From Toxorhynchites rutilus septentrionalis (taxonomy: Eukaryota > Arthropoda > Insecta > Diptera > Culicidae), in contig NC_073746.1 in NCBI RefSeq assembly GCF_029784135.1, positions 224,639,882 through 224,703,881 on the forward strand: a stretch of 64,000 nt of DNA. The letters are read 5' to 3'. This document shows positions 44,731-56,062 of the stretch, one piece after another. Positions within the stretch are counted from its first letter, which is position 1. The number at the start of each line of letters is the position of its first letter. The notes below the pieces were generated by a model. It was not told the DNA's origin. It was given only the letters and a program-made list of their open reading frames with translations, and made no database searches. Both the position numbers and the translations under genes were made by a program.

Positions 44731-46985
44731 TCAATTGGGTAACCAAAGTGGTGATTATGGTCTTGAGATATGATTTTTACCCAGAAAAAATGTTGGATCC
44801 GCAAATATCAAATGGAAAATGTAAATTTATGACAGAAATATTTTTTTTAAAACTAAAATGGGAATACATACTCTCAATTTTTCATCTGTTTTGTTGATAT
44901 TTTTTTTCATTGAAGTCTTTTCTCTAACTAAAGTTCCATTACCTTGATCAAAAGGTAGAATATAGACTTCTATTGAATACACCTCTCCATGGACTGCAAT
45001 GCATTCATGACAGTGCTTGACTCAGATCATTTCTGCACAAATTAATTATGACCATCTGATTTGTCGTCATTTTTCCATTAATTCCTTTTGACAATGTAAT
45101 AGTTTCGCAATCGCAGGGAAGCACTTCAAATGAATTTGATAAATTTCAAAATACTCGTCGTTCGAAAGGATTTCTGAAAACACCTATGTTTCGAAAACAA
45201 TGTACACAATGATTGAAGATACTAATTCAACATTGTTATAATTAGGTAGTTCATGTACAAATGCACCAATGTTTCTTAGTAAAAAGTAATAAAGGAAAAA
45301 TATTTGTTTAGAAAATTTTACTGTTCACTATCTTATTCAAAAGTGGACAGAGTCCTCGGATGATACAGAGAGACAGCCTAGTTTCTGTAGTTTGAAACGA
45401 TCACAGAATTTTTGTCCAACTATGTAAAAAATCACACGAATAATAAACGATTATCATCTGCCACTTCGAGACATTATTGGCTAATGATAAATACCCTAGA
45501 TGATCGATTAGAGTTTTTGTTGTCTTTATATATTTGTCGTTCTTACTTTACCATCTTCCATTGAAGGCCGCTATGGTTTATTGAATCATGTCTATTCCTA
45601 TGTCTTTGATTCTAAATTAGTTCCGCATATTCGAGGTCTCTTGACGTTTCGGCTCATTGAATATTCAAAATTCCTAGCGTGATAGAGAAAACACAATATG
45701 GATGAGAAGTTGAAGAGAGCAACAATAACAGAACTATTGGCAAAGTGTAGTCAAGCTTGCACTCGACTCATTATCTGCGGGATGATTGCGGAAATGTTTT
45801 GTTCTTCACAAAATGTAAACACACAAATAACATAAGTGCGGATCAGTTTGAAGGGGTGTAACATTCGAGAGGCAGATCAATGTTGAAACACATTTGTTTG
45901 ATAAAACACTCGATAGTACTTCATATTCAGAATATGATTAAAATTGTTTGAAAAGTATGTCGAAGAGAAGATAAATTCTCGACCTTCTTCTGGGCCTTCA
46001 TTTGTTTCTTTTTTCGAAAATGTATTTGATTCTCACAGTAACTAAGCTTTCTTGTTCAATACATTCTGTTTGACATTCCTACAATAACGGGAAGGGATTT
46101 TTCCCTGGAGTATGCTTATGGTTAGGGATACCATCCGTCCTGGTTTAACAGAACATGTCCTGATTTTGAGATCATTTAATTTCAAATAATTTTTTTCAGT
46201 GTATTTTGTTGTTGATTGAAACCTTTTTAATTAGTGTCTAAAATTTTGCAAGCGAGTGTAAAGAGTAAAATTTGCATCTTTCTTTGTTTTCATTCAGATT
46301 TTACGTTTTACCGGCCATGATGTTGTTTTTGCGTTTTGTCTCGATATTCCAAGTTGATTTTTTAAATGACTGAACGGAAGTGTCGTTTATTGACAAATTG
46401 CACCGAAAATATCTTGTTCCATAGAGAGACCTAATGATTATGAGGCAAAGTACTGCATGTGTGATTTATACGTGTTGGTGCGGTATGTTTATTTTGTTTT
46501 TTTTTGTTGAAATTGAAGTTTGGAATCAACAATGAACCATTACCGATTAATCTGATTTGGAAAAGCATATCCAAACACCGAAATATTACAATTATATAAT
46601 ACAACCGACTTATTATCTCTCGCATAGATAAATTCGGATTGTGTTTGAATTGTTTTGAGGGTATCAATATGTTTCGATTTTTTAGTAACCTTGAAACTTT
46701 ACTAAGGAATATTCGTCACGAATCGAGCTTAGATGGCGTTTTGGCGTCATATTCTTCTGGCTTTGTGAACATGTCTAATTATAGGCCAAATAATCGTCAA
46801 TTGCTAGAAGAGTTTCAATATTTTTTTTCTTTTTTCGAAAAAAAATCGAAATGAGAAATCCTATACTACCCGTCATATGTCCCAGTATTACGCACATGTT
46901 TGCGATAACATAAAATAGCTTTTTGAGTCACACTCAAAGTTCTCGCGAGTTTGACACGAATCTAGGTCCACTTTCGTCTCAACTC
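44731..46985. other. No gene recognised
   Basis: AT-rich intron. Frames of 71-78 residues (46431-46854) are low complexity. Confidence 0.4.
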
Positions 46986-46989
46986 AGCG

Positions 46990-47200
46990 TCTTCAAACAT
47001 TACCGATCATTACTTACATTACAAATCGGGGGTTTCAAATAAAATCCCAGGCAATCTCCAGCAATTTTTGCCGGGTTGCCAGAAAGTCATGAAGACTTGC
47101 ATTGTCCTGGTGAAACACAACGCCTGTCATATTTAGCAATTCTACGCCGAATCAGAAAATTTTGGCACATAAACCGCCTGAGAGTACTGCCCAGTCATAC
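46990..47200 (-). pseudogene. Mariner transposase scrap (relic D)
   Basis: Minus-strand text MTGVVFHQDNASLHDFLATR (about 47135-47075) followed by QKLLEIAWDF matches the second catalytic Asp region FHQDNARPH...ATRQKLxELGWD of mariners. Downstream text is out of frame and full of stops, and no TIRs were found. It is diverged from copies A-C. Confidence 0.7.
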
Positions 47201-47610
47201 GTTCATATTCTTTTTCTCATATCAATGATCTTCTTCAGTGAAATCTGTATTATAAAAATATTTCATGTCAACTGTGAATGAACATGCTATTTCCTATGAT
47301 CGAACTTTTATAGTTACCGGGTATGCATAGACCATCATAATGGTTAAGATTTCATGATATGCATAAATGGCTTTTCTCATCAAATACATTTTTCTATATA
47401 TTTTGTTATATCTCGAGAACAGTTAGTATTAAGATAATAATGTCTGTATAGTTTTTCATACAGAATTGAGTGTGAAATTTCCAAAATATTTTAATTTCGA
47501 CAATTTCTGATGATAAATATTTACATTTGCATGAGATTTTCCATGCGCCACTAGTCGCCAAACTTAAAACAATTGAGCCAGTATTGTAGTTAAAATTTTA
47601 AAAAATATAT

Positions 47611-48102
47611 ACTGATTCGGAATATTTCAGGAGTTGATAGAGGATCATATTTGATGAAAAAAATCCTGCTACGCATATGGTCAATTCTCAGCTAGGACAA
47701 GTAAAGGTAAAGAGATGAAGAAAAAACTAAAAATTTTATATTTTTCATGGATTTTTAATAATTTTGCAAAAATGCATGATAAACTTGATTGTTGCTATCA
47801 ACCAACTTGAAGCCCTCCAACCACTCTACAATTCCTTCCTTGACAGCAAACTGTTATCCTTATTGTTATCTTCCACTAATCTAGGTGTTTCCCAACAAAA
47901 TTTTATGCAAAACTTTCCTCAAATGGAAGCAATTGAATCGTATTAAGCAGCGTACCTTTTGAATTGAAGACACTTCAAGTCAAGAAAAACCGGTTTCAAG
48001 GAAAGTTCAATAATTCTTTCGTAGTTGAGATTTAACCATAAGCGTTGAAGATTTTTTTCATCAAATATGATCCTCTATCGCCTGAAATATTCCGGATCAG
48101 TT
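47611..48102. repeat. Inverted pair of a dispersed repeat
   Basis: The segment containing CGGAATATTTCAGG, GATAGAGGATCATATTTGAT and GAAAAAAATC (about 47611-47668) is inverted at about 48048-48102 with few mismatches. A third, more diverged copy (AGGAGGTGATAGATGATCAT) lies on the + strand at 62545-62600. It could be a roughly 490-bp fold-back MITE or two separate copies. Confidence 0.6.
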
Positions 48103-49627
48103 ACCTAACAACCTATATATAACAATATTTTAAACCGATGTAATAGTTTTCAATATTTTATTCAATTTATGAGGAAGTTTTCTCAACAGTTTAAACATTT
48201 CTTTAAATTTTAATAGAAAGTTATTGACTTGTTTCAATCGAACAACAGATTACTATAATTTTTTTGGGAGAAATGAACAAATTTAAAATAAGATGGACTT
48301 GAAGAATAGAAAAAAATGTATATTGAAAATGCTTTGAATACGCTATTAGTACCCTCTGAATATTCCCCGAACTATGATGGAAAAGGTTTCGTATTGTGCT
48401 GACGATTAAAAATTAAACGAGTATGTAAACGAACCGACATTTCCCGTGAATAATCGTATTCCGGAGTGGAAAAAGAACTACACTCGACCAAAAAATAGAG
48501 GAGCAAAATGCGTCATCGAAAATTATGAGTGATTTTTAAAACATGCAATTCTGTTATAAAATAATACATTCGTCAAAACAACTGGACTTTGTATAGAATA
48601 TTTTCAAGTTTGCAGTGGGCAGTTTTGACCATCGATTTGCTGTGCGTTAATTATTTCATGAAATATTCTTAATTCAAAATTGAAGGATAATTTTTCATTC
48701 GATAGAGAATATCACTGTAGAAAATAGTTCTACTGAAACTTTCCATACATCAAATGGAAGCGAAATAATCAGGTTGATTGGATTGTTATTGAAAATATAT
48801 TTTTTTAAATCTATAGAAACTTCGAAAGCAATTCGAAAACGCTTTATCTTTTCTAGCAATGTCTTTTGTCGACAACGCATATATACATGAAATTAAAAAT
48901 ATGTACGTACGATGTCCCTAAATTAGAAATTTGTAGCTTGAAAATACTGTGTTTTTTATCTTCATGTCATCATTATTATTTATATAGCATGTTTCCTACT
49001 TTATCTTTTATTTTCTTGATAAAAAATAATTTATGCATATAAAATTGTTCTGTTCGTTTTTGTGCGCTTCGAAAACTCGAAAAGTTCGACACTGATGAAA
49101 CTCATATGACACAATATGTCAAGGATATTTGTTGCTCAAGGAGCTTTAAAATTTCCAGATGAAATAAGCACACTTCTGAAATAAAGTAGTGAACGTAAAT
49201 TAAATTTTTAGTATTGAATATGTATTTTATGTGATAGCAACACATTTTCGTGCAAGTGTTCGAAAAATCGTGAACTAAAATTGTATCTGATAATGGTTTT
49301 AAATCCATATATTTTTATTCGATTGGCGTTGCTCAGGATCAATCGTTGGAATTGTGTGGTTTATATTCGGATGCGGATTGTGCAATTGTATATTGCGCGT
49401 TTCTGTGTTGGAAAACCAGGTATCATTATATCTTCGCAAATAATAGAACAACAAAGTATCACAATTAAACTCATATGAAACATATGCTTTGTGTTGCCAC
49501 TCTGTGAACAGCAAAGCTTGGTAGGCAGAGTGCAGCTAGTAAAATTTGAAATAAAATAAACTTAAATGGAAATCAAATTTAATTCATGTGCAATTCAGTT
49601 ATTTCCTCAATTATTCTAATAAAATAA
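48103..49627. other. Mostly featureless intron
   Basis: A repeat word (ACACTCGACCAAAAAATAGAGG) at about 48481 belongs to the 14553/30858 family. GTGCAGCTAGT at 49530-49540 could be a Helitron 3' end, but no hairpin or 5' end supports it. Confidence 0.4.
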
Positions 49628-49755
49628 GGAAAAATGTCCACGTTAACAACCGGGGGAGGGGTATGTGAATGTCCACGCTTTTCCACGGAGGGGGAGGGGG
49701 GAGTCTAAAATCGTGCTTTTTCTGTCCACGTGGTATGTGAACAGCCCCTAATTGA
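49628..49755. repeat. GC-rich dispersed repeat fragment
   Basis: Read on the minus strand it starts AGGGGCTGTTCACATACCAC and contains CTCCCCCCTCCCCCTCCGTG. This is a repeat type I associate with mosquito genomes. No second end was found. Confidence 0.45.
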
Positions 49756-49779
49756 AACTGCCCGACTAGCGCAGAATGA

Positions 49780-50097
49780 TGTTGGCAATATAGCTGCCAG
49801 CGGTAAACACTTGATGGTAAACATGATTTTTTTCATATTTGAATTTTTTATGTGAGTTTCAACAAAAACAACTAATAAAACTCATGATCAGACATATGGA
49901 TTGAAAACTTTAACATATTGATTGTTTTTCAATGATTTCTCGGGAAGTTTTTTTTCTTGCTGCCCTAAACTGGCATCAGGCATGTTGCTAGATATCAGAA
50001 CCACATAAGGCTAAAAGTGATAATTTATTGTTAAAGAAAAGAAAAAAAATAAAATGGTTGGTGGCAATATAGTTGCCACTACCCGTAAAAGGGTTAA
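49780..50097. repeat. TTAA-type element end with paired GGCAATATAG motifs
   Basis: Read on the minus strand from 50097 it starts TTAACCCTTTTACGGGTAG. TTGGCAATATAGCTGCCA at about 49789 and TGGCAATATAGTTGCCA at about 50061 are nearly identical palindromic words near each end. Only one TTAACCC end is present, so it is a probable truncated piggyBac-like MITE. Confidence 0.45.
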
Positions 50098-50172
50098 ATA
50101 ACGACTGATTTTTGAATAGGGGGTATTCGAAATCATAGAACTTTCTTTCAAAACATCGTAACTCAAAACCCA

Positions 50173-50358
50173 GATATCTGATTAAAATATAATATTTGAC
50201 AAAGTTGTTGGGAAATTAATGAACTGCTTAGGAAAAATGACATTTTGAATACACTGTTGAAAAATCTTACTCAAAAATTGAATTTAATATTAAAAACTTT
50301 TATAAAACTTCTTATCTAATTTTCCAACAACTTTGTCAAACATCATATTTTAAGCAGA
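50173..50358. repeat. Fold-back repeat, about 41-bp arms
   Basis: TAATATTTGACAAAGTTGTT (left arm, about 50180-50218) is inverted with few mismatches at about 50317-50358 (AACAACTTTGTCAAACATC). No coding sequence is present. Confidence 0.65.
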
Positions 50359-51017
50359 CATTTTTTTATTTGCTCTATTGACTTATTCTGAATGTTTGTT
50401 CTGGATCGCTGCCTTTAATTTGTCCTGTTGATAGCAGTAGCTGTTGGAATTTATCGAATGGTTGCGTGATAGAAGCTCATAATACAAAATTCCTAACAAA
50501 TTCCGTTAGACACTGAGCATAACTTTTTATCGCCCTAAAACTTACTTTTGGGGAAGCTACCCAGCAAACATTAAATCGCATAACAAGCGTATATATAACA
50601 TCATATGCCCTAAAATTTGGTTGGCATATAATGCGCCTAACTGGCATATGCATGCAAAAGTGGAGGCCATATACATACATGGCAAATGCTTACCGAATTT
50701 GTTTGGATGAATATGCAACTTTGACCGGCTATAATAGCGATTATGTTGAAATTGAATTGCGATCTTATATGAATATATTCATGAATTGTCAAAGCACCAA
50801 CTACGACTTTTGCCATACTGATATACGATTTATTACAGACATAGAAAAAAAACAAATAGCGCAAGATATTTTCGTGAAATGTTTATTATAGCCTCATGAA
50901 TCGCCATTTTTATATATGAGTATTTATGTTTGTAGAAATAATAATAATTTAATTTACTTGTGTCGTGAGTGGAATATAAATGTTTAAAATGGCACAGATT
51001 GATGTTTGGTGAAAACT

Positions 51018-51076
51018 GCTCCGATGTGGGTTCGAACTCTGGTCGTCTGGATTATCATCCACCAGCTATCTCGCGC
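51018..51076 (-). other. tRNA-like segment inside the TIR element
   Basis: On the minus strand TAGCTGGTGG (A-box-like), CCAGACGACC (anticodon-loop-like) and GAGTTCGAACCC (B box and T arm) occur in tRNA order and spacing. The acceptor stem is not convincing, so I treat it as a tRNA pseudogene or the head of another SINE. Confidence 0.45.
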
Positions 51077-51113
51077 GGCTATCTGAAATTTAATTCAACA
51101 GCGGTTAAAACTT

Positions 51114-51388
51114 GTGTGCTCCCGTGGCCGAGTGGTTAGCGTCATAACTAACATGCCGGGTGTTCGGGTTCGATTCCCGTTCTGGTCGGGGGAATTTTTC
51201 GCCAAAGAAATTTCCTCCGACTTGCACTGTGATTACGCGTATTCTAGAGCTTGCCACTCAGAATGCATTCAAGGCGTGTTATTTGGCATAGAAATCTCAA
51301 CTAAGTACTAATAAAAAATGACGCAAGTAATACTACGTTGAGACGGCGAAGTTCCTCTAGGAACGTTAGTGCCATTGAAGAAGAAGAA
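51114..51388 (+). mobile_element. tRNA-derived SINE (family A), full length with 7-bp TSD
   Basis: CCCGTGGCCGAGTGGTTAGCG (A box) and GGTTCGATTCC (B box, about 51168) head the element. The body includes ACGCGTATTCTAGAGCTTGC and GACGGCGAAGTTCCTCTAGG, and the tail is (GAA)n. AAAACTT is repeated at 51107-51113 and 51389-51395 as the target duplication. The open frame at 51114-51311 is read-through of the SINE and not a gene. It may be a Feilai-like mosquito SINE, not verified. Confidence 0.88.
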
Positions 51389-51809
51389 GAAAACTTTCGA
51401 GTGCATCAGCATTCCATTGACATTTCAATATGATGTAATATGTTCTTTATTAGGATCTAATATGATTTACTATTTCATGATTTTCTTCAGCATGCAATAC
51501 GATTTACTACAGTACTGAATCGATTTAAATTATACGCTTATACGACACACAAACTGCATCAGCGTAATATACGCATATGATGCGGATTAAATAACTTTAA
51601 CGACAATGTACATCATAAAATTGATGTTTATTATACCGAATTGCGACTTAATTTGATAATGGTATATAAAATCAAGTTTTTACATTTAATGCGATTTCAA
51701 ATATACACGATACATACTTTGATCGATATTATATGCGATTATGATTTATTCGGATTTCTTGTAAGACTTGGCACGTGCAAAATTATACGATTTAATGTTT
51801 GCTGGGTAG

Positions 51810-52240
51810 GGATGGTTCATTTCGCTTTTTTTTGTTCAACATTGTTGATATATTTTTCATGTCCCATTTTTGAATCAAACTGCGTGGTACCCATTCATCG
51901 TAATGATTTGCATAACTAAGCTTCACCGGATACTCATGAACGATGATTTCTATATCGAGGAATGTTCAGCGTCTTGATTTGGAGATCAACAGTGGCGGCA
52001 CAACTATTGAAGTATCCTAAAATTAGCAAATATAATACTCTGGATGAGGAATAATTAGATGCCTGTTGTCTCTCAATTAGCTGCAACCATAGAAAAAAGG
52101 TGCCTCCCAGCCAGCGAATTCCACCATTAGTCCCATTATTGGCCAATAACAATAAGAATCTTTTCTGTCATGAAGACATACAGAATGAAGCATTGTGTAA
52201 TCCCTCAAACCATAAATAAATATGAATCACCTCCTGATAT
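51810..52240. other. No gene recognised
   Basis: Intron-like sequence. A 72-residue frame at 51934-52152 has no domain. Confidence 0.4.
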
Positions 52241-52700
52241 TAAGAAAGTTAGCACGTGTATGGCTGTGAGATGACATAATGACGAATTCCTCCCGTGACT
52301 TTGATTCCCATTCATAATGGTTTCACATAAGAGGGACCATGTGGTTTGTCTGGTTTATGCGGTCAACCCTTTTCTCCAGTATGCTTCCCCATTCTCCTTG
52401 TCTACCGAAATCAAATCGGTGTATTCCGACTCTGTATAGAGGCAAAGCTGTATTTCTAAGTATATTTATGTGCGTTTGACGTCGCGGGACTCTCCTTCGC
52501 TGAATGGCAATTCATTTTCCCATCTCCGCCGAAGAGGGAAGAACATAATTTTCCGATTAGGAAACATCGGAAGCCAAGAATATGACAATGTCGCCTGCAC
52601 GGCAAAGCAGAACTGGAAACTCACTGAGCTGGAAATCGGCACCAGAAGGACCGCATAGCCTGGAGATTTCAGGTTGCTAATCTGTTCGGCCAACATATGA
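52241..52700. promoter_or_regulatory. GC-richer island
   Basis: This stretch stands out from the AT-rich flanks. Overlapping frames on both strands (52466-52696 minus, 52470-52658 plus) have no recognised domain. Regulatory function is only a guess from composition. Confidence 0.2.
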
Positions 52701-52981
52701 AGGGGGATTTTTTTTTTGCACTTGGGGGAAAATCTAGCAAGAATAAGGCGTAGCGTACGTAAGGTAAATTCGGCGTGTATGTGTTACATTCCGTTTCATT
52801 TCTCCAATCATTGTTAGGGTTGATTTTCGTGAACAAAAATCTGAGAGCGTATCTGTTCAAAATCTAATTGAAATCGAATTGATAAACATTCAATAAATGT
52901 ATAAATAGTTATAAATGGTGAAATCGTATTACCTGAGCAACCGAAGCCTTAATGAAACTTTGTCCCCTAATGGTAGGAATT

Positions 52982-53308
52982 TCAACATTTTTCTTCGTCG
53001 ATTACTTCCTCTGGGGGTACGCGAAGGACCGTTGCTATGTTAATAAGCCACAAAATTTGGAGAATTTTATACACTATCAGAATTGCAAGAGCCTTGCGAG
53101 CACGGAATTGGTTCAAACCAACTTCATTTCGAACTTTATATGCTATAAATGGTCCACTTAATAGAATGATGAGAACGTACAATAAGTACAGTAATGTAAT
53201 TGATGTGACAATGATGAAGAAATTATTGAAAAAGTCATTGACTGAAAGATCATTGTATTCGTGAATTACAGTTTTGTCATATATGTTTGCTGCGTTGCAT
53301 TTCGTAAT
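52982..53308 (-). CDS. Unidentified 108-codon open frame with two predicted membrane segments
   Basis: The minus-strand frame is open from after a TGA near 53309 to TGA 52982-52984, with no ATG at its head. An AG (CGCAG, near 53292) could be a splice acceptor, making this a terminal exon. It encodes an acidic and Asn-rich start, a hydrophobic stretch (about residues 29-56, FFIIVTSITLLYLLYVLII), a charged loop YKVRNEVGLNQFRARK, a second hydrophobic stretch (about 72-95, ALAILIVYKILQILWLINIA), and a charged tail ending PPEEVIDEEKC. The helix-loop-helix layout with positive charges between the helices is protein-like. I do not recognise the family: it could be the last exon of a small tetraspan-type gene, a pseudogene, or chance. 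The + strand frames here are shorter and less protein-like. Confidence 0.35.
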   Translation of the reverse strand: MTKCNAANIYDKTVIHEYNDLSVNDFFNNFFIIVTSITLLYLLYVLIILLSGPFIAYKVRNEVGLNQFRARKALAILIVYKILQILWLINIATVLRVPPEEVIDEEKC

Positions 53309-54276
53309 TCATTATTAATACAAAATACATGATACGTCTAATAATTGATTTTCATAAATATAGCTATAAATGATTCATTAAGTATATTGTAATTGTAATG
53401 TAATGTATGTAATTGTTGTCTACTATAGTTTGACGAAATAAAGAAATGAAATTCGATTCACGCTATTTATTTCAATTTAAAGTTTTCTTGGAAAATAAAG
53501 ATTTGTATTATGAAAACCCAAAAAGAAAAAAAGGCTTAGACGAGGCCAGCTGAAGATTGTTTACGACGAACAAAATGTGCATAAGTTATGCTCTTTATTT
53601 GGTGTGCTTCTTAACGACAAAAACTAATGACTTTTGAGGAAGCTACAGACTTTGATTTACTCGGCTCGGTGTATTCACCGAGCATGTAATAAAATTTTAC
53701 AAAATGATAAATCCAAACCGCATACCGTAAATGTCGTGAGACCATATTGAAATGGATAGGGATTGGAAAGGTTACCCCACTTTTCATAATTCGCCAATCA
53801 TAGCTCCTTCAGATTACTAGTTTTTACGTGATTTTTTTCTGACAAAAACATGAGAATTTGGCCCAAGAAATTAATTTCCACAGAAGGCATCTTATGACAA
53901 GGAAACCATAAGTTGAAGAATATGTGCCAAGTATAATTGGACTCGCATAGACGAGTGGTTAACGAATGTTCGAACTTTGAATGGTGAATTCTTTCATTTT
54001 CTCATCATTCCAAAATGTTTCACTCTCATGATAGAGATAATAATCACACAACCAATGTACGTATATTCTCTTACGTTTTGTCGATTCTAGCATTATTTTA
54101 TGGATTACTTAATTTTCATTATTTGTGACGAGTTAAAAGCATAGTTGATCAATAATCTAATAATTTTGTAACCACATCAAATTGGTGATTCGATTTTTTT
54201 GTGTAACTCCGGTATTCCAGACGAATTGTTCCGATTCGTGGACACAAATTGTGCAGGAGGCATGAACCGTGTTTTA
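53309..54276. other. No gene recognised
   Basis: AT-rich. A short hairpin CTCGGTG...CACCGAG lies at about 53667. No coding motif was found. Confidence 0.4.
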
Positions 54277-54365
54277 TTTAAAGGGTGTTACGATCAAAAT
54301 TGGGTCAAATAAGAAAGCGTGTGAATAATATTAATTAAGAAAGCGTGTGAATAATGTTAATATCC
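54277..54365. repeat. ITm-like terminus and a small direct duplication
   Basis: TTTAAAGGGTGTTACGATCA (54277 on) resembles the AAGGGTGT ends of the ITm elements at 31.6-33.7 kb. AAGAAAGCGTGTGAATAAT is repeated at about 54312 and 54340, directly before LINE copy 2. No partner end was found. Confidence 0.45.
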
Positions 54366-56062
54366 ATGCGACAAAAAATCCATGGAATCCCAGATCACCT
54401 ACGCTCCGATTCTATTCCGCCGATATTTTCGGCAGAATTTGGGAAAGTTAGATCTGATAAAATGTTCTTTACTGACGGTTCATACATAAACAGGCCACTG
54501 GTTTCGGCATCTTCAATGAAAAATCCAGTGCCTCTTTCAAACTCAAAGATTCTTGTTCCGTGTATGTCGCTGAACTGGGTGCGATATACTACGCACTAGG
54601 GATCATTGAAACATTGCCCATCGACCATTATTTTATTTTTTCAGACAGTCTCAGCTCAATAGAGGCAATGCGCCCAATGAAAGTTGATAAACGCTCATCT
54701 TATTTCGTAACAAGAATAAGACATCTATTGAGTGTTTTGGTCGAAAAATTATTCAAGATTACCTTAGCATGGGTTCCCTCTCATTGCTCGATTCCGGGGA
54801 ATGAGAAAGCGGACTCGCTAGCTAAGGTGGGCGCTTCAGAAGGCACACTTTTTGATAGGCAAATTACTTAGAACGAATTTTTTCACATTACTCGTCAGCA
54901 CACACTCGTTAGTTGGCAGCGCATGTGGAGTGAAGATGAGTTCGGTCGGTGGTTACACACGATTATCCCTAAGGTCTCGACGAGTGCTTGATTTAAGGGA
55001 TTGAATGTACCGTTCTGAATCATATTTCGGACAACATCATATTTCGGACACTTTGTTCTAATATCTTGAAATGCTTGATGCACTGAGGATATAATTATAA
55101 AACTAATATCACAATTGCTTCTTTAGAGTAATCCCTTGGTTTCACTATCATTTCATATGAGAACTACATTTGAATTATAACATAATCGGCAAAAAATCAT
55201 CAACACTTCGTCACTATGATATCGAATTTACCCGTTCATCAATATTTGAATTTCTCCCGTATTTCACCAGTTCTTATCATCGTTAACAGTTTACTGTGAT
55301 TGCTTGGTAAGTGTTACGCAGTTGACTATAAAATATAATCAAGTGTAATGTAATTTTCGTTCAAAACATTACAAAATAAAGTGTCCGAAATTTAAATTCA
55401 ATCTGTCCGAAATTTGATTTAGTGTCCGAAGTTTAATTTTTATTCGCTTCATTTGAAAAGCATTTTATTCGATGATTTGATGATCAAATAAGTAGAAAGC
55501 TTAAAAGCATATTGAGCTAATTTATTAAAAATATCAACCAAATAATACCTGCGCATAAAGTTTAGACCTGTTTTCTGCATCATATGCCTTAAGCGTCCGA
55601 AATATGATTCAGAACGGTAGGTCGTGATTTCATTCGCGTGATATCTCGGCTTATGTCCAATCACTACAACCTAAACACGCATCTCTATCACATTGGGCTC
55701 GCAGCAAACAATATTTGTGATTGTGGTGATGGCTACCACGACATCGAGCATGTTGTCTGGTCGTGTATCCGGTTCCATTCTGCTCGGGCTCAGCTCTCTA
55801 GAGCACTGAGAGCAAAAGGCAGACAATAGGATATCCCCGTCCGGGATATCTTAGGTAGCCGTGATCCTGATCTTCTGCTTCATCTATACCTGCTCCTCAG
55901 AAACGCCGATGTCAACGTTTAATGATGTTTCTTTCGTTCCTGTTTCATATCCCTCCTATCCGATCTATAAACTTTTACTTAGTCGCGGCAATACATACAC
56001 GTACTCTTTACAGATACACGGGCCAAAGGTTGTGCAGTCCACTGACCATTCAACAAGTCCAA
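54366..56062 (+). pseudogene. RNase-H LINE relic, copy 2, interrupted by a MITE
   Basis: The + strand copy starts at RQKIHGIPDHLRS (54366 on), then RNase H FFTDGSYIN (about 54465), VAELGAIYYALG (about 54563), IFSDSLSS (about 54635), HCSIPGNEKADSLAK (about 54780-54830), and after the MITE (55010-55617) the ISRLMSNHYNLNTHLY and CDCGDGYHDIEHVVWSC zinc-knuckle region (55636-55780), then the 3' UTR to about 56062. Frames are interrupted. It is highly similar to the minus-strand copy at 59161-61725 and lies tail to tail with it. Confidence 0.9.
55010..55617. mobile_element. 608-bp MITE precisely inserted in LINE copy 2
   Basis: CCGTTCTGAATCATATTTCG starts the left repeat (55010-55032), and its perfect 23-bp inverse ends at 55617. 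TA is duplicated at 55008-55009 and 55618-55619. Removing the element and one TA gives the uninterrupted sequence seen in the sister LINE at about 59975-59990. TGTCCGAAATTT-type words are repeated next to both ends (for example 55380-55436) as subterminal repeats. There is no transposase, so it is a Tc1/mariner-type non-autonomous element. Confidence 0.95.

Larger units (their letters stand above)
50557..51809. mobile_element. TIR element of 1253 bp with perfect 22-bp repeats, SINE inside
   Basis: CTACCCAGCAAACATTAAAT starts at 50557, and its exact inverse ends at 51809 (22 of 22 matching, then ATAA after one mismatch). No target duplication is evident. The interior is AT-rich with frequent CATAT/ATATG words. 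It contains a tRNA-like segment at 51018-51076 and a family A SINE at 51114-51388. Without the SINE the element is about 970 bp. There is no transposase, so it is non-autonomous and its superfamily is unresolved. Confidence 0.8.

Noticed and set aside
49530..49540. GTGCAGCTAGT as a Helitron 3' end
   Set aside because: There is no convincing subterminal hairpin and no TC 5' end in the expected distance. It lacks the CCGGGTCAG text seen at 63830.
51018..51076. Functional tRNA gene on the minus strand
   Set aside because: A and B box-like words are present, but the acceptor stem does not pair and the segment lies inside a TIR element.
51114..51311. 65-residue open frame (RVVSVITNMPGVRVRFPFWS-like)
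   Set aside because: It is the translation of the tRNA-derived SINE. The same peptide pattern appears in the other SINE copies (6479-6706, 25955-26164, 43854-44069).
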